The notes below the pieces were generated by a model that was given only the letters and a program-made list of their open reading frames with translations, searched no databases and was not told where the DNA came from. Below are positions 32,344-40,239 of a DNA stretch of 64,000 nt, piece by piece. Every line of letters starts with the position of its first letter. Position 1 is the stretch's first letter. The translations under genes were made by a program, and so were the position numbers. Source of the stretch: Flavobacterium sp. SLB02 (GTDB lineage: Bacteria > Bacteroidota > Bacteroidia > Flavobacteriales > Flavobacteriaceae); assembly GCF_009664855.1 (NCBI RefSeq), contig NZ_CP045928.1:3513186-3577185 (forward strand), read 5' to 3'.

Positions 32344-33021
32344 ATGAATAAAGAAGCTCGCGTACAGTTTGTTATAAATACGTTAAAAGAACTCTACCCT
32401 ACTATACCTGTCCCGCTCGATCATAAGGATCCTTACACATTGCTGATTGCTGTTTTGCTTTCGGCGCAATGTACCGATGTGCGTGTGAACCAGATTACAC
32501 CTATTCTTTTTGCAAAGGCTGATAATCCGTATGATATGGTAAAAATGTCGGTAGAGGAAATTAAGGAAATTATTCGCCCTTGTGGTTTGTCGCCAATGAA
32601 ATCGAAAGGGATTTATGGTTTATCGCATATTTTGATTGATAAATACGATGGAAAGGTTCCGCAGAGTTTTGAAGCTCTTGAAGAATTACCTGCTGTGGGA
32701 CACAAAACGGCGAGTGTGGTAATGTCTCAGGCGTTTGGTGTGCCGGCTTTTCCGGTTGACACGCATATTCACAGGTTGATGCACAGGTGGAATCTTTCGA
32801 ACGGGAAAAATGTGGTGCAGACTGAAAAAGATGCTAAAAGATTATTTCCTAGAGAAATCTGGAACGACTTACATCTTCAGATTATTTGGTATGGTCGTGA
32901 ATATTCGCCTGCAAGGGGATGGAGCTTAGATAAAGATATTATTACAAGGACTGTTGGCAAAAAATCGCTGATTGAGGAAACTATGAAAAAGGAAGAAGCT
33001 ACTAAAAAGATTGTTAAGTAG
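32344..33021 (+). CDS. nth: Endonuclease III, form without the iron-sulphur cluster
   Basis: 225 residues. HhH-GPD glycosylase: the helix-hairpin-helix LPAVGHKTA with catalytic Lys121, and PVDTH with Asp139, align with the E. coli residues K120/D138. LLSAQCTDVRVN is also typical. In E. coli, four cysteines (C-x6-C-x2-C-x5-C) after the second catalytic block hold a [4Fe-4S] cluster; here the matching region reads REYSPARGWSLDKD and continues to the end without any cysteine. It should excise oxidised pyrimidines and nick abasic sites in base-excision repair. Confidence 0.92.
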   Translation: MNKEARVQFVINTLKELYPTIPVPLDHKDPYTLLIAVLLSAQCTDVRVNQITPILFAKADNPYDMVKMSVEEIKEIIRPCGLSPMKSKGIYGLSHILIDKYDGKVPQSFEALEELPAVGHKTASVVMSQAFGVPAFPVDTHIHRLMHRWNLSNGKNVVQTEKDAKRLFPREIWNDLHLQIIWYGREYSPARGWSLDKDIITRTVGKKSLIEETMKKEEATKKIVK

Positions 33022-33036
33022 CTTCTTCTCTATTTT

Positions 33037-34101
33037 TTACATACTGCTTTTAAGGGCATTATATTCACCTGTCATATTTAGTGATCTATAAATACCTAGA
33101 AGTGATTTTGCTGCACTTTCATTTTTTGGTTCTATATTCAATGCCTTTTTTAGGTACGGAATGGCGCTTTTTACGATTTCGTCTTTTTGGGCATCTAATT
33201 TATCATATTGCTTCATTTCGGCAGGGCTGTTTCCTAAAGTCCCCATTAGGTCCTGTAATTCTTTTTTGAATTGTATTTTGACATAGGCCAGATTGATATA
33301 GCAGGTCATGCAATTTTGGTTGGCTTGTAGTGCATCTTCGTAATATTTTTCGGCACTACAATAATCGTTTGTCTCCATATAACAAAAGGCTAAAGAGGTC
33401 AGGATTTCTTCTTTTTTTGATGGTGGATTTACATTTCTTGGTTTTTCGTAAAGTCCTTCCTGAATACTTGCTTCTCTCGCACTCATGGAGATAAAGGCTT
33501 CTTCTTGTTTTGTTTTTTTGTTTGTAGCATAAAAAATAACTGTCTCGCCAGTGTAATTTAGTCTTTTAAGTTCTTCGAAATACTTAATGGCTGACTTGTA
33601 CTCTTTTGCTGCAAAGGCGGCAGAAGCTGCATTGAACAGGTTTCTGATGTCTTTTTTATCGAAAAGATAGACTTCGTAACTTTTATCGGCACTTTCTTTG
33701 TATTTCTCTGCTTTAAAATCATTGTATGCTCCGTCTACCAGTTTGGATTTCATTTCTTTTAGGGCCAAACTTGCCTTGAAAGCATATTTGTAGATTTGAG
33801 AATCATTTTCGTATAATAATACATCCTGATACGCTCCTACTGCTAAAGCAAAATTAGCTGCAGCATCTACATTTTTGCTTGCTAAATCTTTGTAAACATT
33901 TCCTTTTGTAAAATAGAAATCTGATTTTACCTCAACCGGTGCGTTTATTATTAGGTATTCTATTTTCTTTAAAATAGCTAATGCTTCCTGGGTTTTTCCT
34001 TTGCTGTAATAAGATTGCGCTTCTTTGATTTCTTCTTTTTGAGCGTATGCTCCTATACTTATTGATAGGAGCAATAATAAGATCTTAAAGTTCTTTTTCA
34101 T
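33037..34101 (-). CDS. Secreted TPR protein
   Basis: 354 residues: a signal peptide (about 1-20, GAYAQ) and then TPR-like helix pairs through the whole length, for example EAQSYYSKGKTQEALAILKK (27-46), YNDFKAEKYKESADKSYEVY, SLAFCYMETNDYCSAEKYYEDAL and AIPYLKKALNIEPKNESAAK. It is likely a periplasmic scaffold or a protein-protein adaptor. Convergent with nth, with only 15 nt between stops. Confidence 0.82.
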   Translation of the reverse strand: MKKNFKILLLLLSISIGAYAQKEEIKEAQSYYSKGKTQEALAILKKIEYLIINAPVEVKSDFYFTKGNVYKDLASKNVDAAANFALAVGAYQDVLLYENDSQIYKYAFKASLALKEMKSKLVDGAYNDFKAEKYKESADKSYEVYLFDKKDIRNLFNAASAAFAAKEYKSAIKYFEELKRLNYTGETVIFYATNKKTKQEEAFISMSAREASIQEGLYEKPRNVNPPSKKEEILTSLAFCYMETNDYCSAEKYYEDALQANQNCMTCYINLAYVKIQFKKELQDLMGTLGNSPAEMKQYDKLDAQKDEIVKSAIPYLKKALNIEPKNESAAKSLLGIYRSLNMTGEYNALKSSM

Positions 34102-34622
34102 TTTCGGTTAAGTTTGGTTGTTAAATAGATTAAGGGTAGTACTTATTATTGTTGATTGAAAAAATTGATTTGAAAGGCTAAAGTTCTTTACTCTTACCCT
34201 CAATCAATGTGTACCAAACAATCATTCTTTTTTAATAATCTTTACGAGATATTAAAATAAACAACAAACGAAACGTGGTTAGGGTAATTTTTGGCCATAG
34301 ATGATTTGGTTTTGGTTATACTTCTTTTTGGTTATTATTAAAAATTGAATTTTTCTACATATTGAAAGGTTTTTAATACATAAACCTCTTTTATATAGCG
34401 ATTTTGTTAAATAAAAAACTTCTTTTTAACTAAAACAAAGCTAAATATAAAATAAAAAATTGATATTCGGTTAAAATATAGAATTTTAACAAAACAGCTG
34501 TAAAGTTATAATCAAGTTATTATCAATAATAGGTGTTATCTTCAATAATAAACAGCTTATTATTGTGCTATTTAGAGTGGAAATGGATTGTTGTGGAATA
34601 GCATTGTGAATGGATTGCGGAT

Positions 34623-34910
34623 GGATTGCGTCCCGAGGGTTGAAACCGTTGGCTATGTTTTAGCTAATTGATTATATCTTATTAGATCTTCCTTTTTTTT
34701 TAAAATTACCTACAATGAGCATATTGCAAACATAACCCAAGGTTTCAACCTTTGGGAACGGATGGCGGGAAACGTATTTGAGAGAATTTATTAATTTATT
34801 AATGTATTAATTAATCATGATGAAAAATGCATTTTGGATGGATTGCGTCCCAACGGTTGAAACCGTTGGTTATGTTTATCTAATTGAGGATATTTTTTAC
34901 TAGATCTTCG
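34623..34910. repeat. REP-like hairpin cluster (three copies) in a long gene-free spacer
   Basis: Within the 944-nt gap 34102-35045. Two direct copies of about 70 nt (34623-34692 and 34840-34910) share GGATTGCGTCCC, a hairpin core, TATGTTT, CTAATTGA and TAGATCTTC. The core of copy 2 is the perfect palindrome CCAACGGTTGAAACCGTTGG. A shorter third copy is inverted (about 34730-34763, ACATAACCCAAGGTTTCAAC). The remainder of the gap (34102-34600) is AT-rich, with no ORF or clear promoter seen. Confidence 0.65.
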
Positions 34911-34942
34911 ATTTTTGAATGTGCTCTTTTTGTATCAGAAAA

Positions 34943-34983
34943 AAAAAACTCACTACCTGTATTTGCATACAAATAGTGAGCTT
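34943..34983 (-). terminator. Terminator of the 47-aa ORF
   Basis: Stem CTCACTA (34949-34955) with TAGTGAG (34974-34980), plus an inner TGTAT/ATACA pairing. On the minus strand it is followed by ten consecutive T (34939-34948). Confidence 0.75.
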
Positions 34984-35045
34984 TCAACCAAACGACCAGT
35001 TGGTTTTTCTTTCGAAATAAACATCCGACAAATGTAGTGGGCTGT

Positions 35046-35189
35046 TTAATTAGCTATAATTTCAAAACTTTTATCTTCAATTTTCACAACTGTTAATGCT
35101 TGTGAATAATTTAGTAAAAAAGAAACAACTTCTTTTTTAGGTTTTAAATCTTTAGAAGCTAATGCCTTTTTAGAGTAAATTTTCGCCAT
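35046..35189 (-). CDS. Small basic protein, 47 aa, unknown function
   Basis: An ORF from ATG 35187-35189 to TAA 35046-35048 encoding MAKIYSKKALASKDLKPKKE and 27 further residues ending in SFEIIAN. It has a charged, Lys-rich first half and a second half that reads as a beta-alpha segment (VVSFLLNYSQALTVVKIED). Support comes from normal codon use, a strong terminator 65 nt downstream, and its position 50 nt after the sigma factor stop on the same strand, suggesting co-transcription. Below usual length cut-offs. Confidence 0.6.
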   Translation of the reverse strand: MAKIYSKKALASKDLKPKKEVVSFLLNYSQALTVVKIEDKSFEIIAN

Positions 35190-35239
35190 ACTATCAAAAT
35201 GTTTTATTATAGTATAACGGACTATTACTCAAAATAGTA

Positions 35240-35824
35240 TTAGTTGGTTAAAATAATTTGATGTTTGTCAATTATTTTTCTTAAATTCATTAATGCATAA
35301 CGCATTCTGCCCAGTGCCGTATTGATGCTAACACCCGTAAGTTCAGATATTTCCTTGAAACTCATATCCTGATACATACGCATAACCAATACTTCTTTTT
35401 GATCTTCGGGAAGTTCTTCTATGATCTTTTTTAAGTCTACTTCGACCTGATCAAAGATCATTTTATTCTCAATCGTCAGGGAATCATCAGACATGACAGA
35501 AAAAATCGAAAACTCTTCGGTTTCTCTGTACATTGGCATTTTTTTGGTTTTACGAAAATGATCTACAATTAAGTTGTGAGATATACGCATTACCCAAGGT
35601 AAAAATTTACCTTCTTCGTTATAGGAATTACTTTTTAAGGTTTTAATTACCTTAATAAAAGTGTCTTGAAAAATATCGTTTGAAATATCTCTATCAGCAA
35701 TCTTAGAATATATAAATCCATATATCTTAGACTCGTGTCTTTTAATTAATGTCGCCAGGGCCGTCTCATTGCCTTCGACATAATTTTTCACTAATAGAGC
35801 GTCTGGAATATGCAGATCAGCCAT
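35240..35824 (-). CDS. RNA polymerase sigma factor, sigma-70/ECF type
   Basis: 194 residues. Region 2 (about 20-95): HESKIYGFIYSKIADRDISNDIFQDTFIKV, then PWVMRISHNLIVDHFRK. Region 4 (about 135-190): ELPEDQKEVLVMRMYQDMSFKEISELTGVSINTALGRMRYALMNLR, a clean helix-turn-helix. There is no region 1 or 3, as in ECF sigma factors. No anti-sigma gene lies next to it, so control is not through a neighbouring membrane anti-sigma. I recall this type as a widely conserved flavobacterial sigma factor. Confidence 0.92.
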   Translation of the reverse strand: MADLHIPDALLVKNYVEGNETALATLIKRHESKIYGFIYSKIADRDISNDIFQDTFIKVIKTLKSNSYNEEGKFLPWVMRISHNLIVDHFRKTKKMPMYRETEEFSIFSVMSDDSLTIENKMIFDQVEVDLKKIIEELPEDQKEVLVMRMYQDMSFKEISELTGVSINTALGRMRYALMNLRKIIDKHQIILTN

Positions 35825-35935
35825 AATACTACTTTTTTTTAGTTCTGTTTTAAAATTTGGAGTAATTTTTTCTAAAAAGTAGTTTTATATAATAGGCGTA
35901 TCTTTTGGGTTATGATGTTATGTTAATATTCTGAC

Positions 35936-35967
35936 CAAATTTAACAAATTATAATTTTAAAAAGCAA
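35936..35967 (-). promoter_or_regulatory. Promoter of the sigma factor gene
   Basis: On the minus strand: TTG (35965-35967), 21 nt, TAAATTTG (35936-35943). A full consensus match, leaving a leader of about 105 nt. The rest of the 334-nt gap 35825-36158 shows only the terminator below. Confidence 0.6.
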
Positions 35968-36069
35968 ACAAAATGAGGAATAATTAACAATAAATTGTTA
36001 ATTATTGCAGAACAAACTTAATTTCAGGCTTTATATGATCAAAAAAAGCAAAAATAAGGTCTTTTTTTA

Positions 36070-36130
36070 ACATAAAAAATCAGATATAAACAACTCAACA
36101 CTAAATAATTAACTCATTTACATCTGATTA
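36070..36130 (-). terminator. Terminator at the end of the PUL
   Basis: Stem AATCAGAT (36078-36085) with ATCTGATT (36122-36129) and a long loop. On the minus strand it is followed by TTTTTTATG. Positioned just after the last GH16 gene. Confidence 0.45.
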
Positions 36131-36158
36131 TTACATTTTTTTGTCACGTTAGTACTTA

Positions 36159-36917
36159 CTATTGATAAACACGAAGATAATCGATATAAAACTTTTGAGG
36201 AAGTACATTATCATCCACTTCAGGACCTCCAAAATTTCCCCCTATGGCCAAATTTAGGATAATATAAAATGGTTTATCAAAAGGCCAGGTATCTTCATTT
36301 TTTACTTCAGGATTAAAGGTGTAAACTAATGTTTGATCTACAAAAAAATCGATTTTATCTTTTGTCCATTCAATTGCATAAACATGATATCCTTCTTCAA
36401 TAGTAGCAAAAGGGGTTCTTTTTGTATTGATGGTATTTCCGTGACTGGCTTGCGTGTGCAAAGTAGTATATACCATATGTGGATCTCTGCCTATATATTC
36501 GAGAATGTCGATTTCTCCTGTTTTAGGCCATTTTACCTCATCGATATTTGCACCCAGCATCCAGAATGCCGGCCATAAGCCATGTCCTACCGGTAGTTTT
36601 GCTCTGGCTTCGATGCGGCCATATTTAAACTCTTTTTTACCTTTTGTCGTTATTTTTGTCGAGGTGTATTTAGCACCTTCTTTTCTGGCTTCTATAATAA
36701 GATTTCCATCCCTGAATTCGTGATTTGTTTTGGTGTAAATCTGTCTTTCGTTATTTCCGTAACCGCATAAATTTGGACATCCGTCTCCAAGTTCGAAATT
36801 CCAAAAGGTTTCATTCACTTCTTTTTTATTAAAATTTTCTTCCCAGACTAGTTTTCTTTTGACTTCTTGCGCAAAACTCAAACTGGTTATCATTAATAAT
36901 ACAATTACTTTTTTCAT
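36159..36917 (-). CDS. GH16 endo-beta-glucanase, secreted (laminarinase-like)
   Basis: 252 residues with a signal peptide (about 1-17). The GH16 jelly-roll is complete: WEENFN, YGNNERQIYT, KYGRIEARAKLP, LWPAFWMLG, the catalytic GEIDILEYIG with nucleophile E135, D137 and acid/base E140, TTLHTQASHGN, and the C-terminal DYLRVYQ. The extra Met/Leu-containing ExDxxE form fits beta-1,3 and mixed-linked glucanases. With no lipobox it should be periplasmic or free. Last gene of the PUL. Confidence 0.94.
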   Translation of the reverse strand: MKKVIVLLMITSLSFAQEVKRKLVWEENFNKKEVNETFWNFELGDGCPNLCGYGNNERQIYTKTNHEFRDGNLIIEARKEGAKYTSTKITTKGKKEFKYGRIEARAKLPVGHGLWPAFWMLGANIDEVKWPKTGEIDILEYIGRDPHMVYTTLHTQASHGNTINTKRTPFATIEEGYHVYAIEWTKDKIDFFVDQTLVYTFNPEVKNEDTWPFDKPFYIILNLAIGGNFGGPEVDDNVLPQKFYIDYLRVYQ

Positions 36918-36934
36918 ACCATCATTTTAAAATT

Positions 36935-36970
36935 AACAAAATAAGAAGGCCAGCCTTAACTGACCTTCTC
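36935..36970 (-). terminator. Hairpin between the two GH16 genes
   Basis: A 10-bp stem with one G-U pair (AGAAGGCCAG 36944-36953 with CTGACCTTCT 36960-36969), followed on the minus strand by TTATTTTGTTAATTTT. It may reduce read-through into the last gene. Confidence 0.6.
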
Positions 36971-36998
36971 ACCTCATTCTTACTAATTAATTTATAAT

Positions 36999-38657
36999 CT
37001 ATTGATATACTCTTATATAATCAACCTCCATAGAAGATTGTGTAAAAGCAGGATCAATATTGCCGCCTAGATTACCTCCCATTGCAACATTCAGGATTAA
37101 GAAGAAGTCGCTGTTGAAAGGTAAAGTACCGTCGTTAGGAACAGAATGGATCTGAACATCATCTACAAAAGTTGTTACTGATGCAGGGCTCCAAACTGTT
37201 TTGTAAACATGAAATTCTGTTGAGACATTTGGTATCGTTTTAGAACCTGTATTACCTTGTCCTCCCGAATGTCCCGGATAATGAAGGGTACTCAAAATAA
37301 CATTTTGATTTTTCCCAACATGCTCCATAATATCTATTTCGCCACAAGCCGGCCATGGTTTAGTTGCATAATTTGAACCCAACATCCAGATTGCCGGCCA
37401 GGTTCCTACTCCTGTTGGAAGTTTGGCTTTTATCTCGACTTTACCATAGGTGAATTTAAATTTACCATCGGTTTTAAGTCGGGTCGAAGAATAATTGGCA
37501 CCTCCTGAAGCTTCTTTTTTAGCCGTAATTTTCAGGTTTCCGCCCTGAACGATTACGTTTGTTGCTGAGTTGGTGTAGTTTTGTTCTTCATTATTTCCCC
37601 AACCGCTGTCTCCTCTGCCAAGATCGTAATTCCACTTTGTCGCATCAGGTGCACCGTCTGTATTAAACTCATCAAACCAAACTAACTTTGTATAATCAGC
37701 CGGTGGTGCCTGAGTAGGTTTTGTAGTGGTAAATATATGATACCATGCCAATGCCGGATTACCGCCCATAACAGCTCTTACTACCATTCTGTTGGCTGTT
37801 ATCGAAATTATTTCGTAAGTACTTTGTCCTATATAATAGCCCATAAATCCACCATCAGAGAAATTCATTGCTGTTCCTCTTGTTTGTGTTAGATGATCCG
37901 GGTTGTTCATCACAACCGATTCTGAAGGGCTTAGCGACACGATTTTTGTTCCGCTTGCATCATATGCCAAACATGCGTCATCTGGTGAACTTCCGCCTGC
38001 TACACTTGCAAAAGCTGCATTAAAGAATGTTGAGCCACCATTATCTAATTGGTATTTCACTACATCACCATCCAGAGAGAATGTTAAAACATTATCATAC
38101 AAACAGCTACTTGCCGGTGAGGCTGCTTTTTCGAAAGGTCCTGCTGTATAATAATTAGCGAAATAATTTTTGGTTGCATCACCATCATTTTGTCCAACAC
38201 CCAAATGTCCTGGTTCTGAAGCTGACCAATACCATTTTTTAGAAGTTCCGCCTGTTAAGAACGTTACGGCTTCAGGATCGCTAAAATCACTTTGCACAGT
38301 AACATCTATCGAAGTATTTGTTTCTATCCCTCCTGTTCCTGTTGCAATAACAGTTACGGTATAAGTATTAAGTCCCGGTTTGGTAAATCTTTTTTCGAAT
38401 TTACCTGTTGGCGCATTTACTGAGGTTCCGTCGCTAAAAGCATATTTATACGATATAGCATTATTGGCCGTGGCGACAAGTTTTACTAATCCCGAACCAT
38501 CTCCGTTTGGATCTGCATCGGTTTTACCTACAATCTCGGCTTTAATTACAAGGTCTGTCGGCGCTTGTAAGTTCCCGAATTTTAAATCGTCTTCCTGACA
38601 ACCTACCATAAGCAGAATCGTAAGTACGGACGCGATATTTATAATTATTTTACGCAT
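36999..38657 (-). CDS. GH16 beta-glucanase lipoprotein with PKD-like N-terminal module
   Basis: 552 residues. A lipoprotein signal with Cys20 (LLMVGC), a PKD-like module (about 32-122, SYKYAFSDGT…TYTVTVIATGTGG), a middle beta-rich domain (about 125-310) with FLTGGTSKKWYWS, and a C-terminal GH16 domain (about 320-552) with ACGEIDIMEH: nucleophile E440, D442, acid/base E445. The lipid anchor suggests surface display, where it would cut the polymer before SusCD uptake. It precedes the soluble GH16 gene, so the two enzymes act outside and inside the outer membrane respectively. Confidence 0.93.
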   Translation of the reverse strand: MRKIIINIASVLTILLMVGCQEDDLKFGNLQAPTDLVIKAEIVGKTDADPNGDGSGLVKLVATANNAISYKYAFSDGTSVNAPTGKFEKRFTKPGLNTYTVTVIATGTGGIETNTSIDVTVQSDFSDPEAVTFLTGGTSKKWYWSASEPGHLGVGQNDGDATKNYFANYYTAGPFEKAASPASSCLYDNVLTFSLDGDVVKYQLDNGGSTFFNAAFASVAGGSSPDDACLAYDASGTKIVSLSPSESVVMNNPDHLTQTRGTAMNFSDGGFMGYYIGQSTYEIISITANRMVVRAVMGGNPALAWYHIFTTTKPTQAPPADYTKLVWFDEFNTDGAPDATKWNYDLGRGDSGWGNNEEQNYTNSATNVIVQGGNLKITAKKEASGGANYSSTRLKTDGKFKFTYGKVEIKAKLPTGVGTWPAIWMLGSNYATKPWPACGEIDIMEHVGKNQNVILSTLHYPGHSGGQGNTGSKTIPNVSTEFHVYKTVWSPASVTTFVDDVQIHSVPNDGTLPFNSDFFLILNVAMGGNLGGNIDPAFTQSSMEVDYIRVYQ

Positions 38658-38671
38658 GATTACTTATATTT

Positions 38672-40228
38672 TTAATTGGATTGTTTAATATCATCAAAAT
38701 AGTATGTTTTGCCTGTGCCATTGTTTCCAAAATCAAAGAAAAGCACTACTCTTTGATAATTATTGGCATTCACAATTCCATCAAAATCAAAAGTGAGTTC
38801 TTCCCAACTATTGGCAACTGTTGTAGTGGCATCAATTTCTTTGTTTATAGTGGCATCATTTAGATTTTCTAATTTAAATTTCACAATAATTCCGGCCTGA
38901 GGTGACCAGACTTTTATTTTTAGTTTTTTAAATGTTGAGAAATTAATCGCCGTTTCAAGCGCTAGTGATGAACCTGCCCAAACTTCGGCACCATTGTTTT
39001 TTGTTAAAGCACTTACCTTTGATGATGTATTGATTCCTGATTTATCAGGATTGGCAACTACCGATGCGGCCGCTCCACCAAAATTTCCGTAAGCATAAGT
39101 TAAGTTGGTCGATTCGAATGTTAATGGCAACACTAAAGATTCTGCTCCTGAAGTTAACTGAATATCATCATAGTAATAATCTACGCCTGTACCTGCATTA
39201 CCAAAGTCAAAGAAAAGTACTACTCTTTGATATTTATTAGCATTATCAACAGCAGAGAAATCAAATACCAATTCTTCCCAATTGTTCGCTACTGTGTTGG
39301 TAACATCTACTTCGGTATTAATATCTGAATTGGTCAAATTTTCTAATTTCATTTTAACTACAATTCCCGCTTTTGGTGACCATGCTTTGATTTTGATTTT
39401 TTTCAGAGTAGAGAAATTAATTGGTTCTCCTAATTCTAAGAAAGAACCTGCCCATACCTCTGCACCCGCCGGTTTGGTTAATTTAGCCACTTTTGCACTT
39501 ACGTTACTGGCATCTACACTAGGGTTATTGGCTACAACTGTTGCTACACCGCCAAAAGTAGTAAAGGCATAATTTAAGGTAGCCGATTCAAAATCAACCG
39601 GTAATAAAATTGGGTTCGAAATTGTAATCGATTCTGTATGTACCGATGTTGCTTTTCCTCCGCTTAAAGCGACAACTTTTACTTCGTAGGTTCCTATATT
39701 GGCATAGGTATGTTTAATGGTTTCACCTTCCATAAAATCAACCGGGATTTCATTTGGGGTTTCTCCAAAATAAACCTGAAAATAGGTTTCGAAACTGGCT
39801 TTTGCACTTACGGACGCTGATAAATTATCACCAACTACATGTGCTAAAGTTACCTGCAAATTACTTGGTGCCAAAAATGAAACTGTAACTTCCTGTGTTA
39901 CTTCTGTAATTTTTCCATTTAATCCCATTGCCATAATCTTGGCCTGGTAAATACCTTCTTTGTACGTATGCGCTACGGTCGCTCCTGCCGAAAGATAACT
40001 CGACACCGGGCTTCCATCTCCAAAATTAATTTGATATTGCGTAACGCCTTCTCCTTTAGGCAAAAAAGTTACTTTACCTGAATTATCCTGAGTAATGGTT
40101 GTGAGTGCCGATATGTTTTTTGGCGCTCCTATCGAATCGATATCGACATCGCTGCCATTACTGTCATTAGAACAACCTACTGTGATTGCCAAAACGAACA
40201 GACTTATAATAAAATGTAATTTTTTCAT
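38672..40228 (-). CDS. Surface glycan-binding lipoprotein with tandem CBM-like repeats
   Basis: 518 residues. A lipobox with Cys19 (LAITVGC), two PKD-like modules (about 35-118 and 120-205; FGDGSPVSSYL and YFGETPNEIPVD), then two tandem copies of one domain of about 150 residues (about 208-362 and 367-518). The copies share AEVWAGS, INFSTLKK/INFSTFKK, KAWSP/KVWSP, NNWEEL/NSWEEL and YQRVVLFFDFGN. The position after SusD is that of the SGBP of Bacteroidota PULs. The tandem domain is most likely a beta-glucan-binding module. No catalytic residues are seen. Confidence 0.88.
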   Translation of the reverse strand: MKKLHFIISLFVLAITVGCSNDSNGSDVDIDSIGAPKNISALTTITQDNSGKVTFLPKGEGVTQYQINFGDGSPVSSYLSAGATVAHTYKEGIYQAKIMAMGLNGKITEVTQEVTVSFLAPSNLQVTLAHVVGDNLSASVSAKASFETYFQVYFGETPNEIPVDFMEGETIKHTYANIGTYEVKVVALSGGKATSVHTESITISNPILLPVDFESATLNYAFTTFGGVATVVANNPSVDASNVSAKVAKLTKPAGAEVWAGSFLELGEPINFSTLKKIKIKAWSPKAGIVVKMKLENLTNSDINTEVDVTNTVANNWEELVFDFSAVDNANKYQRVVLFFDFGNAGTGVDYYYDDIQLTSGAESLVLPLTFESTNLTYAYGNFGGAAASVVANPDKSGINTSSKVSALTKNNGAEVWAGSSLALETAINFSTFKKLKIKVWSPQAGIIVKFKLENLNDATINKEIDATTTVANSWEELTFDFDGIVNANNYQRVVLFFDFGNNGTGKTYYFDDIKQSN

Positions 40229-40239
40229 AATACTATTTT

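Noticed and set aside
34102..34600. Possible small genes or RNA in the left part of the long spacer
   Set aside because: Only very short, AT-biased ORFs and no terminator; the only CAAAnnTA box (34436-34443) is over 300 nt from the TPR gene start.
38170..38598. Plus-strand ORFs opposite the GH16 lipoprotein gene
   Set aside because: Shadows of a long gene with a complete domain series.
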